Source: Novosphingobium sp. 9U (GTDB taxonomy: Bacteria; Pseudomonadota; Alphaproteobacteria; Sphingomonadales; Sphingomonadaceae). Taken from it: 64,000 nucleotides of DNA. The first letter of the stretch is position 1; each line of letters opens with the position of its first letter. The DNA lies in contig NZ_LR732539.1 in assembly GCF_902506425.1 (NCBI RefSeq), positions 1 through 64,000 of the forward strand, read 5' to 3'. Both the position numbers and the translations under genes were made by a program. A model generated the notes under the pieces. The model saw only the letters and a program-made list of their open reading frames with translations. It was not told the DNA's origin and made no database searches. Below, in pieces: positions 1-8,896 of the stretch.

Positions 1-391
1 GCATGCCCTGCACCACCTCGTCGACGACGATGCCGACGGCCTTCTCCAGGTTGTAGTCGAAGCCCTGGGTGCCCAAGCCGCGGATGGTGAAGCCGGCGCC
101 GAGCTGTGGATTGAACGACACGCCAGGGGCGATGTAGGGGATGTCGGTCGCCGCCTTATAGCCGGAATTGCGAATGGCGTCCCGGCTGATGGCGACGACC
201 GATACGGGGACGTCCTGAAGCCGCGCAGCGCGCCGCGTGCCTGTCACAATGATGTCGGGCGACTGTTCCGCAGGGTTGGCATCCGGTGCAGCGGCACTGA
301 CGTCGCCGGGCTCGGCCGAGGTATCGGCATAGGCAGCCTGCGAGGACATCAGGGCGATAGCAAGAGCTGCGGAAGAAATGTGATAGCGCAT
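1..391 (-). CDS. TonB-dependent receptor, N-terminal part (cut by window edge)
   Basis: Only the first 130 codons are in the window; the gene runs off the left end. Reading down from the ATG at 389-391 gives a signal peptide (MRYHISSAALAIALMSSQAA), then a TonB-box-like stretch (PDIIVTGTRR) and the start of the plug domain (RLQDVPVSVVAI, YIAPGVSFNPQLGAGFTIRGLG). This order is typical of outer-membrane TonB-dependent receptors, which import siderophores, vitamins, glycans or aromatic compounds using energy from TonB/ExbBD. The substrate cannot be told from this fragment. It is the first of three such receptors in the first 13.5 kb. Signal peptide, TonB box and plug are seen directly; the transport role is family knowledge. 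Confidence 0.88.
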   Translation of the reverse strand, partial: MRYHISSAALAIALMSSQAAYADTSAEPGDVSAAAPDANPAEQSPDIIVTGTRRAARLQDVPVSVVAISRDAIRNSGYKAATDIPYIAPGVSFNPQLGAGFTIRGLGTQGFDYNLEKAVGIVVDEVVQGM

Positions 392-987
392 TAAACCCCC
401 ATATTGCTGGTCAAGGCGCCTCGGCATGGGAGGCGCACTTGCTCGGATGATGTTGATCTCCCTGCCCTCGCTTTCACTGGAGGGTTTATTGCTCCGGCCG
501 ATTGCCTCTCGACATCAAGCCCGTCACGAGACAGACGCTAGATTGCAACAAAGGGTGTTCCAATCCGATTGGGATCTCTGTTCGCTAGGCGAGCACTGCG
601 CGGTGCCGTGTGTTCGCAGGGTCGTCGACCTCTGCTGTAGGCATCATCACCATATGGCCGAGCTCGTGCGTAAGCTTGAAGCGTTTCGCGCTCTGCTCAG
701 ATGTTTCTCCGCGCGACGATCACGCGAGCGGCGTCGCGCGCTTGGCGCACGACGCGCGGCGCGAAGCCGTCAATGTCGTCACGGGCAATCGAGAAACCCT
801 TGGTGCCACGACTTCCGGGCGCATGTGGGCAGGCGCTCTATGGCCGATCATCCCAACTGAACGAATGGCTGATGTTGGGGGCGCTATTGGGCCACTGAAT
901 GGCCGGAACTGGGTCTTCGCCTTGTCCGGGCGGCTACATTGAAGCCACAGCGGCATTCTGCCGAGTTTGAGCTCTACGAAACCAGGA
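392..987. other. Intergenic stretch with no recognisable gene
   Basis: About 600 bases separate the first TonB receptor gene from the C-terminal end of the interrupted M28-like gene. Several short open frames exist on both strands, but none has a recognisable domain, a good ribosome binding site or amino acid composition typical of a real protein. The promoter of the leftward receptor should lie just upstream of 391. The rest may be decayed sequence, which would fit the broken genes nearby, but no ancestor could be identified. Confidence 0.5.
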
Positions 988-2271
988 TCATCTAGTTAGG
1001 ACGTGCGCCAACAAGTTTTGGAAGGCCAGAGCTGTCGCCGCGACGTTCTTTGGAGAGACGCAACGCTCGTCGTCCTGCGCGACGTGGTGGTAGCGATGGG
1101 TACCGAACACGCCCGCGACGCTCGGGTAGCCAGCGGCGATGACCTCGCTCAGCTCCCCTGCGGCCAGCTCGTCGCTGGCATAAGGCGCCTCAAGCCCGGC
1201 CAAACCGGCGAACGTCGTCCTGGCGACGTCAAGGTAGGGTCAGCTAACCGAGAGGTAACGCTGAGCGTCGACGTTGGGGAGGGGCCGGCCAGTGCCCTCG
1301 TGCCAGTCCTGTGCGGCGACATTGGCGCCCAAGTGTAACCAAAACCTGGTTGCAGCAGGCAGCGGTGCTAGCGCTTTCAGGGACTCCGCGGCCCCGAGAT
1401 ACTCGTATTCGTGTCCGCTGTTGCAGACGAAGGCCAGGTTGTAGTTCTTCACCTGCTCGCGGGCCCAGCGTGCCAGCCACAGCCAGACCGCAACCCCAGG
1501 TCCGCGCTCGCCCGCGCAGCCGAACCAGCCCGAACGCGGCGTCGATACGACTAGCCACTGTGGCTTGCCGCGATCGAGCCGACCGATGAAGTTGAACGCG
1601 GGACGGGTGCCGCCGCGGCCGGAGAGCACCAGCGTGGCCGGTGCCCCGGCTTGCGCGGCGTTGCGGAACGGGGCCGCATCCTCGGGCGCCAGGAGCGCAA
1701 CCGGCCCCAAGAACATCGGCTTGCGCCCGTCGGCGTTGAGCGCGATGATCTTGCCGGTCGGGCCGTTGGTGATCGCGATGACAGCCTTGGCGCCGCCGGC
1801 GAAGGCGGCGTCGATCGGCAACCGTACCGGCTTGGTGATCGCGGTGGACAGGCGGCCGAACGGCAGCTCGACCAGCGCGATCGCGCCTGCCAGGCTGGCG
1901 CTCGCGTATCCCTGCGCATCAACGCGCACCATGGGCCCGATCGAGCCTTCGGGGCCGGTCGGCCGGACTATGGGCTGTGGCAGGACGGGTGCGCGCAACG
2001 CGCCACTCACCAGTTCGCTGCGCTCCGCCTCGAAGAACGGCACGGAGACGGTCTGTCGCTCCAATCGGTAACTCAGCGTATCCAGCTCTCTGGCGAGCCA
2101 GTTGCCGCACGCCGTGTCGCCAGGGCCGCCGGCCTGCTTGTTGCCAAAGCCGATGTAAGACTTGAGATCGGCGGCAACTCTGTCCTGCGCCGCAGGAGCG
2201 ATCCGAGCGGCGGCCAGCAACGGCATCGCCGCGCCTGCCGCCATGAAGCTGCGCCTGTCGGTAGTGGCCAT
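988..2271 (-). pseudogene. M28-like secreted hydrolase interrupted by in-frame TGA
   Basis: The ATG at 2269-2271 follows a ribosome binding site (AAAGGAG) and the upstream TonB receptor stop by only 13 bases, so the two form an operon. The product begins with a twin-arginine type signal (TTDRRSFMAAGAAMPLL) and resembles M28-type peptidases (CNSGHEYEYLGAAESL, WLHLGANVAAQDW). The frame is broken by a TGA at 1240-1242. Exactly the same frame continues to 988 with convincing family sequence, including HRYHHVAQDDERCV, which looks like the final His region of M28 enzymes. I read this as one gene with a nonsense mutation or a base error. The canonical zinc ligands are not obvious, so the intact protein may not have been a normal metallopeptidase. 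Confidence 0.7.
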
Positions 2272-2284
2272 CGGCTTGCTCCTT

Positions 2285-4642
2285 TTACCAGCGGTAGCTG
2301 ATGCTGCCGCCAAACGTGCGCGGTTTGTTGTAGCGCACCGACAGCGGATAGCCCGCCTGCTGGAACTTCAACACTTCGACTTCCTGATCGGTGAAGTTGC
2401 GCAGGAACAGGGCGAACTGGAACTGCTTGTAGTCCAACCCCGCGCGCGCGCCGAAGATGTCGAAATCGGACATCGGAATGTACGGTGTCGCGAGCGTAAC
2501 GGTGTCCTGTCCGCCACCGCGCTGCCCCGACCAGTTGACGTTGACGAAGCCGGCAAGCTCGTCCGCGATCGGCTGGCGGAAGTTCACGTTGGCAGAAATC
2601 GTCCAGTCGGGCACCTGGGCGACCTTCGAACCTTGCGTCGGCAGGCCGGCGATGCCGGTCGGCACCTTGTGGAACACAGCATGCTGGTTCGAGGCGTTGA
2701 CCGCAAAGGAGAGCCGGCCGGTGCCCACCTCGAAGTTGCCGTCCGCCGCCACCTCGAAGCCGCGCGCGTGGATCGTGCCACCGTTCACGTTGAATAACTG
2801 CTGGGCGGTGCCGCAGGCGTTGGTGGTCGTGCAGCCATCGTTGATGCTGGTGATCGCGTCGGTGGTGCGCGACAGGTAGGCGGACGCGCGCACGAACAAG
2901 TTGGGCAGCAGGTTCGACTTGATGCCCGCCTCGTAGCTGGTGGTGTTCTCGTTGTCGTAGGTCGAAACGAACGGATTGGGCGCGGCTGCGTTGAAGGTGC
3001 CATTGTTCACAGCACCCGCGCGATAGCCGGTGCCGACCTTGGCGTAGAGCAGCGTCTGTGTGGCGTCGGATGTCTTGTAGCTTGCGGTCACCGTCCAGGT
3101 CGGCTGATCCGCCTTGAACAAGAAGCTGGTCGGCACTCCGACAAGGCGCGTGGTGTAGAGCGAGTACACCGTCAGCGCCGATCGCTTGGTGTCGTGCGAA
3201 TAACGCCCTTCGCCCGAGATCGTTACCGGCCCGGCGGTGTACTGCAGCGACGCGTAGCCGGCAAAGCTGTTGACCCGCTGGCGCGTGTTGTTGTCGGTTC
3301 CGAATGCGTTGGGGAAGGGCGTGGGGCAGGCGGGCGAGGTTGCCAGCGGCTTTATGCAGACGGGTGCGGCGGGTGTGCCGGTGCACAGGCTTGCGCCCAG
3401 CCGGAACGTGCAGGGAGAGGTGACTGCCACGCGCCGATACTTGTCGCGCTGCACCAGCGCCTCCGCACCGAGCAGCCAGGAGAGCCGGCCTTCGTCGGCG
3501 CTGCCCGCCAGGTGCAGGTCCTGGTAGAACGTGCGGTCCTTCACATCGGTGGTGGTCTGGCCATAAGGATAGATGCCCAGCTGGCCAGACTGCTGCAGCG
3601 CGATCTCCGTTGCGAGGTCGACGGCCGCGGCGAACTGCTGGCTGGAACGCCAGCGGGTCGCCATCGTCGTGGAAGTGAGCTTGGCGAAGCTCAGGTCGTA
3701 GTCGGCGAGCAGCATGACGCGCTGCTGCTTCTGTTGAAGTCCGTCCTGCCCGCTGTGGGGTATGACGAAGCGCGACTGCACGAAGCCCTTGGGCAGCTGC
3801 GGGTTCACGCCACCACCGGGCACCACCAGGCTGTTGACGAAGCTTGGCAGGTCGAGGTCCTGCGCGTCGATCAGCAGGGTCGCGTCGAGCGGGCCGGAGC
3901 GGTAGCGGATCTGCCCGCGCGCGGTCCAGCCGCTGGTCCGGTCGTAGTACTTGTCGTTGGCGGGGTCATAGTAGAAGCCCTTGGTCTGGCCGTAAGTCTC
4001 GCCGCCGATCCGCATTGCGACCGTGTCGCTGACCTTCTGATTTACTACTGCAGCCAGGCGGTTCTGGTTCTGCTCGGTCGTGAAGATGTCCCGCACATAG
4101 CCGGAGTTGCGGAACGCCGGCTTGGCCAGCACGATGTTGACGACGCCGAACTCGGAGTTGCGGCCATAGAGCCCGCCTTGTGGCCCCTGCAGCACTTCGA
4201 CCCGCTCCAGGTCGAAGTAGTCCAGCGTCTTGAAATTTCGGCCGCCCAGCGTGCTGCTGCCCACGTAAGCACCATTGACGAACAGGCCAACGCCCGAGTC
4301 CGCACTGGTCGCGCGCTGAGTACCAGATCCGCGAATCGACAGTTCGGCCAGGTTCTCCGACGCAACGTCGTTGAAGCGAACGCCCGGCGTGGTGTTGAGA
4401 AGATCGGCAGTGCCCACCACAGGACCCTTGGCCTCGAGCTGCTCGGCGGTAACGGCAGCGATCGTCCCCGGCACGTCGCGAATGCTCTCCTCCCGCCGAC
4501 GCGCGGTCACCAGGATCTCACCCTGGTTGGTGGCAGATCCGTCCTGCGTCTTTACCGCCGGGCCGAACGGATCCTCCTGCGCGAGAGCTGGACCGGACGT
4601 GATCAGGGCGACCACCGCCGTCGAGATCAGGAGATTGCGCAT
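2285..4642 (-). CDS. TonB-dependent receptor
   Basis: An outer-membrane active transporter of 785 residues. It has a signal peptide (MRNLLISTAVVALITSGPALA), a TonB-box region (GEILVTARRREESIRDVPGTI), a plug domain with LQGPQGGLYGRN and a large beta-barrel ending in an aromatic residue (SISYRW), as outer-membrane proteins normally do. It is followed 13 bases later by the interrupted M28-like gene and is divergent from a GntR regulator. The layout suggests uptake of a small organic substrate that the neighbouring hydrolases process, with the GntR protein as local regulator. The substrate is unknown. Confidence 0.93.
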   Translation of the reverse strand: MRNLLISTAVVALITSGPALAQEDPFGPAVKTQDGSATNQGEILVTARRREESIRDVPGTIAAVTAEQLEAKGPVVGTADLLNTTPGVRFNDVASENLAELSIRGSGTQRATSADSGVGLFVNGAYVGSSTLGGRNFKTLDYFDLERVEVLQGPQGGLYGRNSEFGVVNIVLAKPAFRNSGYVRDIFTTEQNQNRLAAVVNQKVSDTVAMRIGGETYGQTKGFYYDPANDKYYDRTSGWTARGQIRYRSGPLDATLLIDAQDLDLPSFVNSLVVPGGGVNPQLPKGFVQSRFVIPHSGQDGLQQKQQRVMLLADYDLSFAKLTSTTMATRWRSSQQFAAAVDLATEIALQQSGQLGIYPYGQTTTDVKDRTFYQDLHLAGSADEGRLSWLLGAEALVQRDKYRRVAVTSPCTFRLGASLCTGTPAAPVCIKPLATSPACPTPFPNAFGTDNNTRQRVNSFAGYASLQYTAGPVTISGEGRYSHDTKRSALTVYSLYTTRLVGVPTSFLFKADQPTWTVTASYKTSDATQTLLYAKVGTGYRAGAVNNGTFNAAAPNPFVSTYDNENTTSYEAGIKSNLLPNLFVRASAYLSRTTDAITSINDGCTTTNACGTAQQLFNVNGGTIHARGFEVAADGNFEVGTGRLSFAVNASNQHAVFHKVPTGIAGLPTQGSKVAQVPDWTISANVNFRQPIADELAGFVNVNWSGQRGGGQDTVTLATPYIPMSDFDIFGARAGLDYKQFQFALFLRNFTDQEVEVLKFQQAGYPLSVRYNKPRTFGGSISYRW

Positions 4643-4710
4643 CGTTGCCCCACTAGCTCTACCATTTGAGTTGACTTCTAATCAGAGGCTGGTTGCACAA
4701 TGTCAACGCG

Positions 4711-4723
4711 ATTGTTAGACAAT
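4711..4723. promoter_or_regulatory. Palindrome matching the FadR/GntR operator consensus
   Basis: The sequence ATTGTTAGACAAT is a perfect palindrome around a 3-base centre. Its core, TTGTTAGACAA at 4712-4722, fits the TNGT-N3-ACNA operator known for FadR-subfamily GntR regulators. It lies between the divergent TonB receptor and GntR genes, 31 bases before the GntR start and 69 bases before the receptor start. The neighbouring FCD-type regulator is the obvious candidate to bind it. The pattern is seen in the sequence; binding is inference. Confidence 0.6.
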
Positions 4724-4753
4724 TTGCACGATGGTACCTGAAAGCAAAACCTC

Positions 4754-5485
4754 ATGAGCCGATCGACCATTTCCGCGTCGCTGACCTCCGACCAAGTTGC
4801 GGACGCGCTGCGCCAACGCATCCAGACGCGCCAGATCGCACCCGGCGCATGGCTTCGCGAGGTGCGCTTGTGCGAGGAGTTCGACGTCGGTCGTTCGTTG
4901 ATCCGTCGGGCACTGCGTACGCTTGCGGAGGACGGCCTGGTGCGGATCCAGGAAAACCGCGGGGCCTGCGTGTCCGAGCCAACGATCGAAGAAGTGTTCG
5001 ACCTCTATGAGGTGCGCGCTGCGCTCTACGGTCTGGTTGCGCGGTTTGCCTGCATGCGCGCGCCTGATGCCGCGATGGACCACATGCTTTCACGCATCGA
5101 CGACCTGCTCGACGCTGCGCGCGAAGGTGCGTCCGCCGAGACGATCATGGAGATCAGCGAAGCGCTGTTCACGGCAATGACCACGCACGCCAGTGCCGAT
5201 GCGCAGCGGATGGTCGAGGCGATCCGCCGCAAGACTCGCTGGCACTTCTCGTACTCGGCGCTGGCACTCAGTGCCGACGGTGCGGGCCCCTACCGCTTCT
5301 GGCGCGAGATCCGCGCCGGCTTCGTTGCGCGTGATGCAGCGCGGGCGAGCCAGGGCGCGCGCGACCTGATCCACTTCATGCAGCAGGCAGTCTCCAGCAT
5401 CCTGCTGGCCAGCGGTACGCGCTTGCGCGCGCCCGGGATCGTTTCCAGCCAGTCTGATCGCGATGCGGCGGAGATCCTGGCATGA
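4754..5485 (+). CDS. GntR family transcriptional regulator (FCD type)
   Basis: A 243-residue one-component DNA-binding regulator. The N-terminal winged helix-turn-helix is clear (LTSDQVADALRQRIQTRQIAPG, then RSLIRRALRTLAEDGLVRIQENRGACV). It is followed by an all-helical FCD ligand-binding domain starting around VFDLYEVRAALYGLVARFAC. The length is normal for the FadR subfamily, which senses acyl-CoAs, organic acids or sugar acids. It is transcribed away from the TonB receptor and overlaps the next gene by ATGA, so it is co-translated with the serine hydrolase. A matching operator palindrome lies just upstream. Confidence 0.92.
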   Translation: MSRSTISASLTSDQVADALRQRIQTRQIAPGAWLREVRLCEEFDVGRSLIRRALRTLAEDGLVRIQENRGACVSEPTIEEVFDLYEVRAALYGLVARFACMRAPDAAMDHMLSRIDDLLDAAREGASAETIMEISEALFTAMTTHASADAQRMVEAIRRKTRWHFSYSALALSADGAGPYRFWREIRAGFVARDAARASQGARDLIHFMQQAVSSILLASGTRLRAPGIVSSQSDRDAAEILA

Positions 5486-6549
5486 CGGGGCTCATCGAGC
5501 ATGGCTTCTGGCGTAGCCTCCTGGGCGTACTTGCGGCGCTCGGCATTGCTTGCAGCTCCGCCGTATGCGCGCAGCCCCCTGCTACGGCCGGGCGACCTGC
5601 TCGGGTCGCGACGGCGATGCAGGACCTGCTGGATTATGCCCGGAGCCAGAACACGACGGGTTTCCTGATCGTCCGGCATGGCCAGACCCTTGTCGAGCGA
5701 AATTGGCCGGCCCCTGCCAACGATCGCACTTTTCTGAGCTTCGCCTATGAGCGAAATGCCGATGGCGCGCTGCTCGAGGATGTCGCTTCGCAGCAGAAGA
5801 GCTTCGTCGCAGTGCTGCTTGCAATCGCGCAGGACAAGCGGCTGATCGACGTCAGCAAGCCGGTATCGCACTATCTGGGTGCTGGCTGGTCCAAGGCCGC
5901 GCCTGCACAGGAACGCGGTATCACGGTGCTGCATGTCCTGACCATGAGCAGCGGTCTGGACGAGCGGTTCGCCTTTGCCGCACCGGCCGGCTCGACCTTT
6001 TTCTACAACACGCCGGTCTATGCCACGACCAAGCGCATCCTCACGGCGGCGGTGAAGCGGTCGCTAGACGATCTCACGCGCGACTGGCTGACGGACCCGC
6101 TCGGCATGCGCGACACCGGGTGGCGGCAGCGGCCTTCCGCTCTGGCCGATGTCGGCAACGCGACCGGGCTGGTCACCTCGCCGCGCGATATTGCCAGGTT
6201 CGGAGCGATGATCCTGCACCGAGGGCTCGGCCCCGACGGGCGGCGCATCGTGTCCGAGCAGGCCATTCGCGCCATGTTGGAACCATCGGCCACGAACCCG
6301 GCATATGGCAGACTATGGTGGCTGAACGGCAGCGCCTTTACGGCACGGGCCGGGGGCGGCCGCAAAGCCGGCCCCCTGATTGCCACGGCACCGCCGGACA
6401 CGGTAGCCGCGCTCGGCGCCCTCGATCGCCGCCTCTACATCGTTCCGAGCCTCGACCTTGTCGTCGTGCGCACCGGAAGCGCAGCGCCCGACAAGGATCT
6501 GGACGACCAGCTCTGGTCTCGCTTGATAAAGTTGCCAAGCCTTCAGTGA
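5482..6549 (+). CDS. Secreted serine hydrolase of the beta-lactamase (class C-like) family
   Basis: A 355-residue protein with an N-terminal hydrophobic signal (SLLGVLAALGIACSSAVCA) and the penicillin-recognising enzyme fold. The catalytic SxxK motif is SQQK at residues 103-106, followed by HVLTMSSGLDE, and YNT near 175 takes the place of the YxN motif. Members act as esterases, peptidases or beta-lactamases; this one looks like an esterase or amidase rather than a true resistance enzyme, but that cannot be proved here. The start overlaps the GntR stop (ATGA), so both belong to one transcript, and it may process the substrate imported by the divergent TonB receptor. Confidence 0.85.
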   Translation: MTGLIEHGFWRSLLGVLAALGIACSSAVCAQPPATAGRPARVATAMQDLLDYARSQNTTGFLIVRHGQTLVERNWPAPANDRTFLSFAYERNADGALLEDVASQQKSFVAVLLAIAQDKRLIDVSKPVSHYLGAGWSKAAPAQERGITVLHVLTMSSGLDERFAFAAPAGSTFFYNTPVYATTKRILTAAVKRSLDDLTRDWLTDPLGMRDTGWRQRPSALADVGNATGLVTSPRDIARFGAMILHRGLGPDGRRIVSEQAIRAMLEPSATNPAYGRLWWLNGSAFTARAGGGRKAGPLIATAPPDTVAALGALDRRLYIVPSLDLVVVRTGSAAPDKDLDDQLWSRLIKLPSLQ

Positions 6550-6890
6550 AGCGCTGGAAGGCCGGATGAAGGCCGAGCGTGACGCCAGTCTCCGGCCCAG
6601 CATAGCCTACAACGTACACGCAACCTGGAAGTACGGACGCTTGCTGCGGTCGAGGACAGGCGATCACGCTTCTATGAAAGAGTGTCCGAAGATGGGAGCC
6701 CTCAGGCCTACTGAGTGACTACTTCTGGGTCACGGCGCAACCGAGCAGCGGAGGGTGCTTACTGGGTTGAGCCGGTGAGAGCCGTTGTGAGAGGGCGCCG
6801 AGCGTCCTGGTGACCGCTCCCGCGGGAAAGGTCGGCCGTACAGCACGAAGACGCATAGGGTTTACGAACTTGGCCCCGCGTCGCTAGGAC
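6550..6890. other. Intergenic stretch, nothing recognised
   Basis: About 340 bases between the serine hydrolase and the metallophosphoesterase. No convincing open frame, RNA gene or repeat was seen. It presumably carries the promoter of the metallophosphoesterase gene, but no clear -35/-10 pair could be picked out. Confidence 0.5.
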
Positions 6891-7631
6891 ATGGCAATGA
6901 AGATCGCGGTGATGTCCGATATCCATGGTAACGTCGCCGCCCTAAACGCGGTTCTCGCCGATGCTGCCGCCCGTCAGGTGGATCGCATCGTGAACTTGGG
7001 AGACATCTGCTCCGGGGCACTATTTCCACGCGAAACCGCCGAACGGCTGATGCCGCTCGGGTTGCCGACGATCCGGGGCAATCACGAGCGCCAGCTCGCG
7101 GACCAACCTCGCGAGCGCATGGGATTGTCCGACCGCCATGCGGCGGACACCTTGCGCCCCCATCAGCTTGCGTGGCTCGCAGCATTGCCTCCAACCCTGC
7201 GCCTGACCGATGATGTGCTGCTCGTGCATGGCACGCCGGACAGCGACCTCGCGTATTTTCTTGAAACGGTGACCAAGGTCGGGCTCCGCGAAGCTACGCG
7301 CCATGAAGCCAAACAACGGGCGGGTAGCGTTGATGCGGCCGTCATACTTTGCGGCCACACACACCTTCAGCGCATTATAAAGCTCGATGACGGACGCATG
7401 ATCGTAAACCCCGGAAGCGTCGGTCTTCCGGCGTATGATGATGATCGGCCGCACCCTCATCTTGTCGAGAGCGGATCGCCCCATGCACGCTACGCTGTGG
7501 TGTCGAGCGACCGCCATGGCTGGTCCGTAGACCTAATCGCCGTGAACTATGATTGGGAGAAGGCCGCGCGCGATGCAGAGGCAAACGGACGTACTGACTG
7601 GTCTCGGGCATTGCGCACGGGCCGCGTTTAG
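6891..7631 (+). CDS. Calcineurin-like metallophosphoesterase (YfcE/MJ0936 type)
   Basis: A 246-residue cytosolic phosphoesterase. The dimetal motifs are all present and correctly spaced: DIH at residues 10-12, GD at 37-38, GNHE at 63-66 and CGHTH in the C-terminal half, followed by the typical VNPGSVG. Enzymes of this type hydrolyse phosphodiesters or phosphomonoesters with Mn or similar metals; the true substrate is usually unknown. Two ATGs six bases apart (6891 and 6897) are both possible starts and neither has a strong ribosome binding site. It stands alone, convergent with a decayed autotransporter. Confidence 0.9.
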   Translation: MAMKIAVMSDIHGNVAALNAVLADAAARQVDRIVNLGDICSGALFPRETAERLMPLGLPTIRGNHERQLADQPRERMGLSDRHAADTLRPHQLAWLAALPPTLRLTDDVLLVHGTPDSDLAYFLETVTKVGLREATRHEAKQRAGSVDAAVILCGHTHLQRIIKLDDGRMIVNPGSVGLPAYDDDRPHPHLVESGSPHARYAVVSSDRHGWSVDLIAVNYDWEKAARDAEANGRTDWSRALRTGRV

Positions 7632-7719
7632 CTGCGTCCTACCCTTCTCTGGGTCGATCGCCTAGAGAAGCCGACCTAGTTCGTGCCGCGTATAAACTGC
7701 GTTGCGCGCGCCTCGAGCC

Positions 7720-8389
7720 TTACTTGCGAACCGTTCTCGCTACTTCGAGCACCTTCACGTGTTTCACGGCACCCGCACAGCCATACAGTGCGGTTCTGTC
7801 AACTCGCTGCCAGCTGTAGCCGCCACGAGCGGCCGGGCTCACCGCGCCGAGCTGCGCCGCCAGTTTGCCGGCGACGCTGGCTGCCGGTTTTTTGCAACTG
7901 CGATCGGCATAGTTGAGGTTGGAAACCGGAGCGCCGCGCTCGGTGTAGCCGTCGAAATCGACATCGACTTAGTTGGCCCCCGCGAATGGGCTGACCGAGC
8001 GGGATCATCCAGCCGACCTCACCGCTCGCGGCCCAGCCGTCGCCCTTGGTTTTGCCGATCGCCTGCTGACCGTAAGCAGATCAGCGCCCGATCTTCTTGA
8101 ACTTGGCGTCCCAGCCACGCGCCGGAGGCCCGGGCATAAAGGCCCATCGCCACTTCGACCGCGGCATATGCGCCGACTGTCCAGGCTCGCGCTTCGATCG
8201 GAGCTGCCGTTGCTAGCAGGCGGTCGATGTCGCGATAGCCGCCTGTCAGGCCCACGCGCGCGCTTGATCCCACAGGTAGGTCCGAGCAGCGCGCGCAGGT
8301 CGTCGAGGCGGCCGGTGCGCGATCGCGGCTAAGCCATAAGGCTGCAAACGCGAAAGGGAAGCGTCGCCCGCAGCAGCGCTCCCCCTCGC
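7720..8389 (-). pseudogene. Decayed C-terminal autotransporter beta-barrel
   Basis: No intact frame is present, but successive pieces in different frames of the minus strand read like one outer-membrane autotransporter barrel. Upstream comes VGLTGGYRDIDRLLA and WTVGAYAAVEVAMGLYARAS, then GDGWAASGEVGWMIPLGQ, then, after a stop, VDVDFDGYTERGAPVSNLNY and LAAQLGAVSPAARGGYSW, ending at the TAA at 7720-7722. The pattern of alternating residues and the DGYTERG-type strand match esterase-type autotransporters. At least one frameshift and two in-frame stops break it, and no passenger domain remains. It lies directly behind the SnoaL-like gene. This is inference from recognisable fragments. Confidence 0.55.
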
Positions 8390-8836
8390 TTACTTCGTCA
8401 GCGCCGCCTCCAGATTGCTGAGCACGCCGAGCTGTTGGAGCAGCACCGACGCCGCGTTGTAGCAGTGGAAGGACGTCACCTTGCCGTCCTTCAGGTGGAA
8501 CACGTCGCAGCACGGCACATCCATCCGCTTGCCGGTAGGGGCTAGAGTGCCACCGGCAAGATGCAGGTCACCCAGGTGCGTGCCCCGCAGCGCCAGCTCC
8601 ACGACGACCACGTCACCCTCGGCATAGAGCTGGAACAGCTCGCGATGCATGTCGGGGAAGGCGGCGGCATAGGCGTCGACGGGCGCACCGATGTTGGCGC
8701 CAAAGTACTTCTTGCCAGCCGGGACATCGTAGAAGTAGCCGTCTTCGGCGAACAGCGACACAAACCTGCCGGTGTCCTTGGTCTCTGCTTCGGCCACCGC
8801 GTAGAGCGTGCGGATGATGTCTTCGTTGGTCGTCAT
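8390..8836 (-). CDS. SnoaL-like / NTF2-fold protein
   Basis: A 148-residue protein starting at the ATG at 8834-8836 (MTTNEDIIRTLYAVAEAETK). It has the size and pattern of the SnoaL-like cone fold: an N-terminal helix pair, then YFYDVPAGKKYFG, FPDMHRELFQLYAEGDVVVVELALRGTHLGD and a final strand CCDVFHLKDGKVTSFHCYNA. Members are polyketide cyclases, isomerases or small binding proteins; the exact reaction cannot be told. It is followed downstream by the autotransporter remnant and preceded, on the same strand, by an SDR gene 60 bases away, so the SDR and this gene may be co-transcribed under the divergent LysR regulator. Confidence 0.85.
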   Translation of the reverse strand: MTTNEDIIRTLYAVAEAETKDTGRFVSLFAEDGYFYDVPAGKKYFGANIGAPVDAYAAAFPDMHRELFQLYAEGDVVVVELALRGTHLGDLHLAGGTLAPTGKRMDVPCCDVFHLKDGKVTSFHCYNAASVLLQQLGVLSNLEAALTK

Positions 8837-8896
8837 GATCTTGTTCCATTGTAGGGTGAGGGTAGCTGCCAACACGTTGCAGACCGAGGTTTTGCG

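Noticed and set aside
426-956. Overlapping short open frames on both strands near the left end
   Set aside because: No recognisable domain, no good ribosome binding site and mutual overlap; treated as intergenic sequence.
1240-1242. Selenocysteine codon explanation for the in-frame TGA
   Set aside because: No SECIS-like hairpin is evident directly after the codon, the position is not a known redox site of the family, and a nonsense change is simpler.
3194-4669. A 491-codon plus-strand open frame opposite the TonB receptor
   Set aside because: No signal, no domain, and it runs antisense to a clear receptor with signal peptide and plug.
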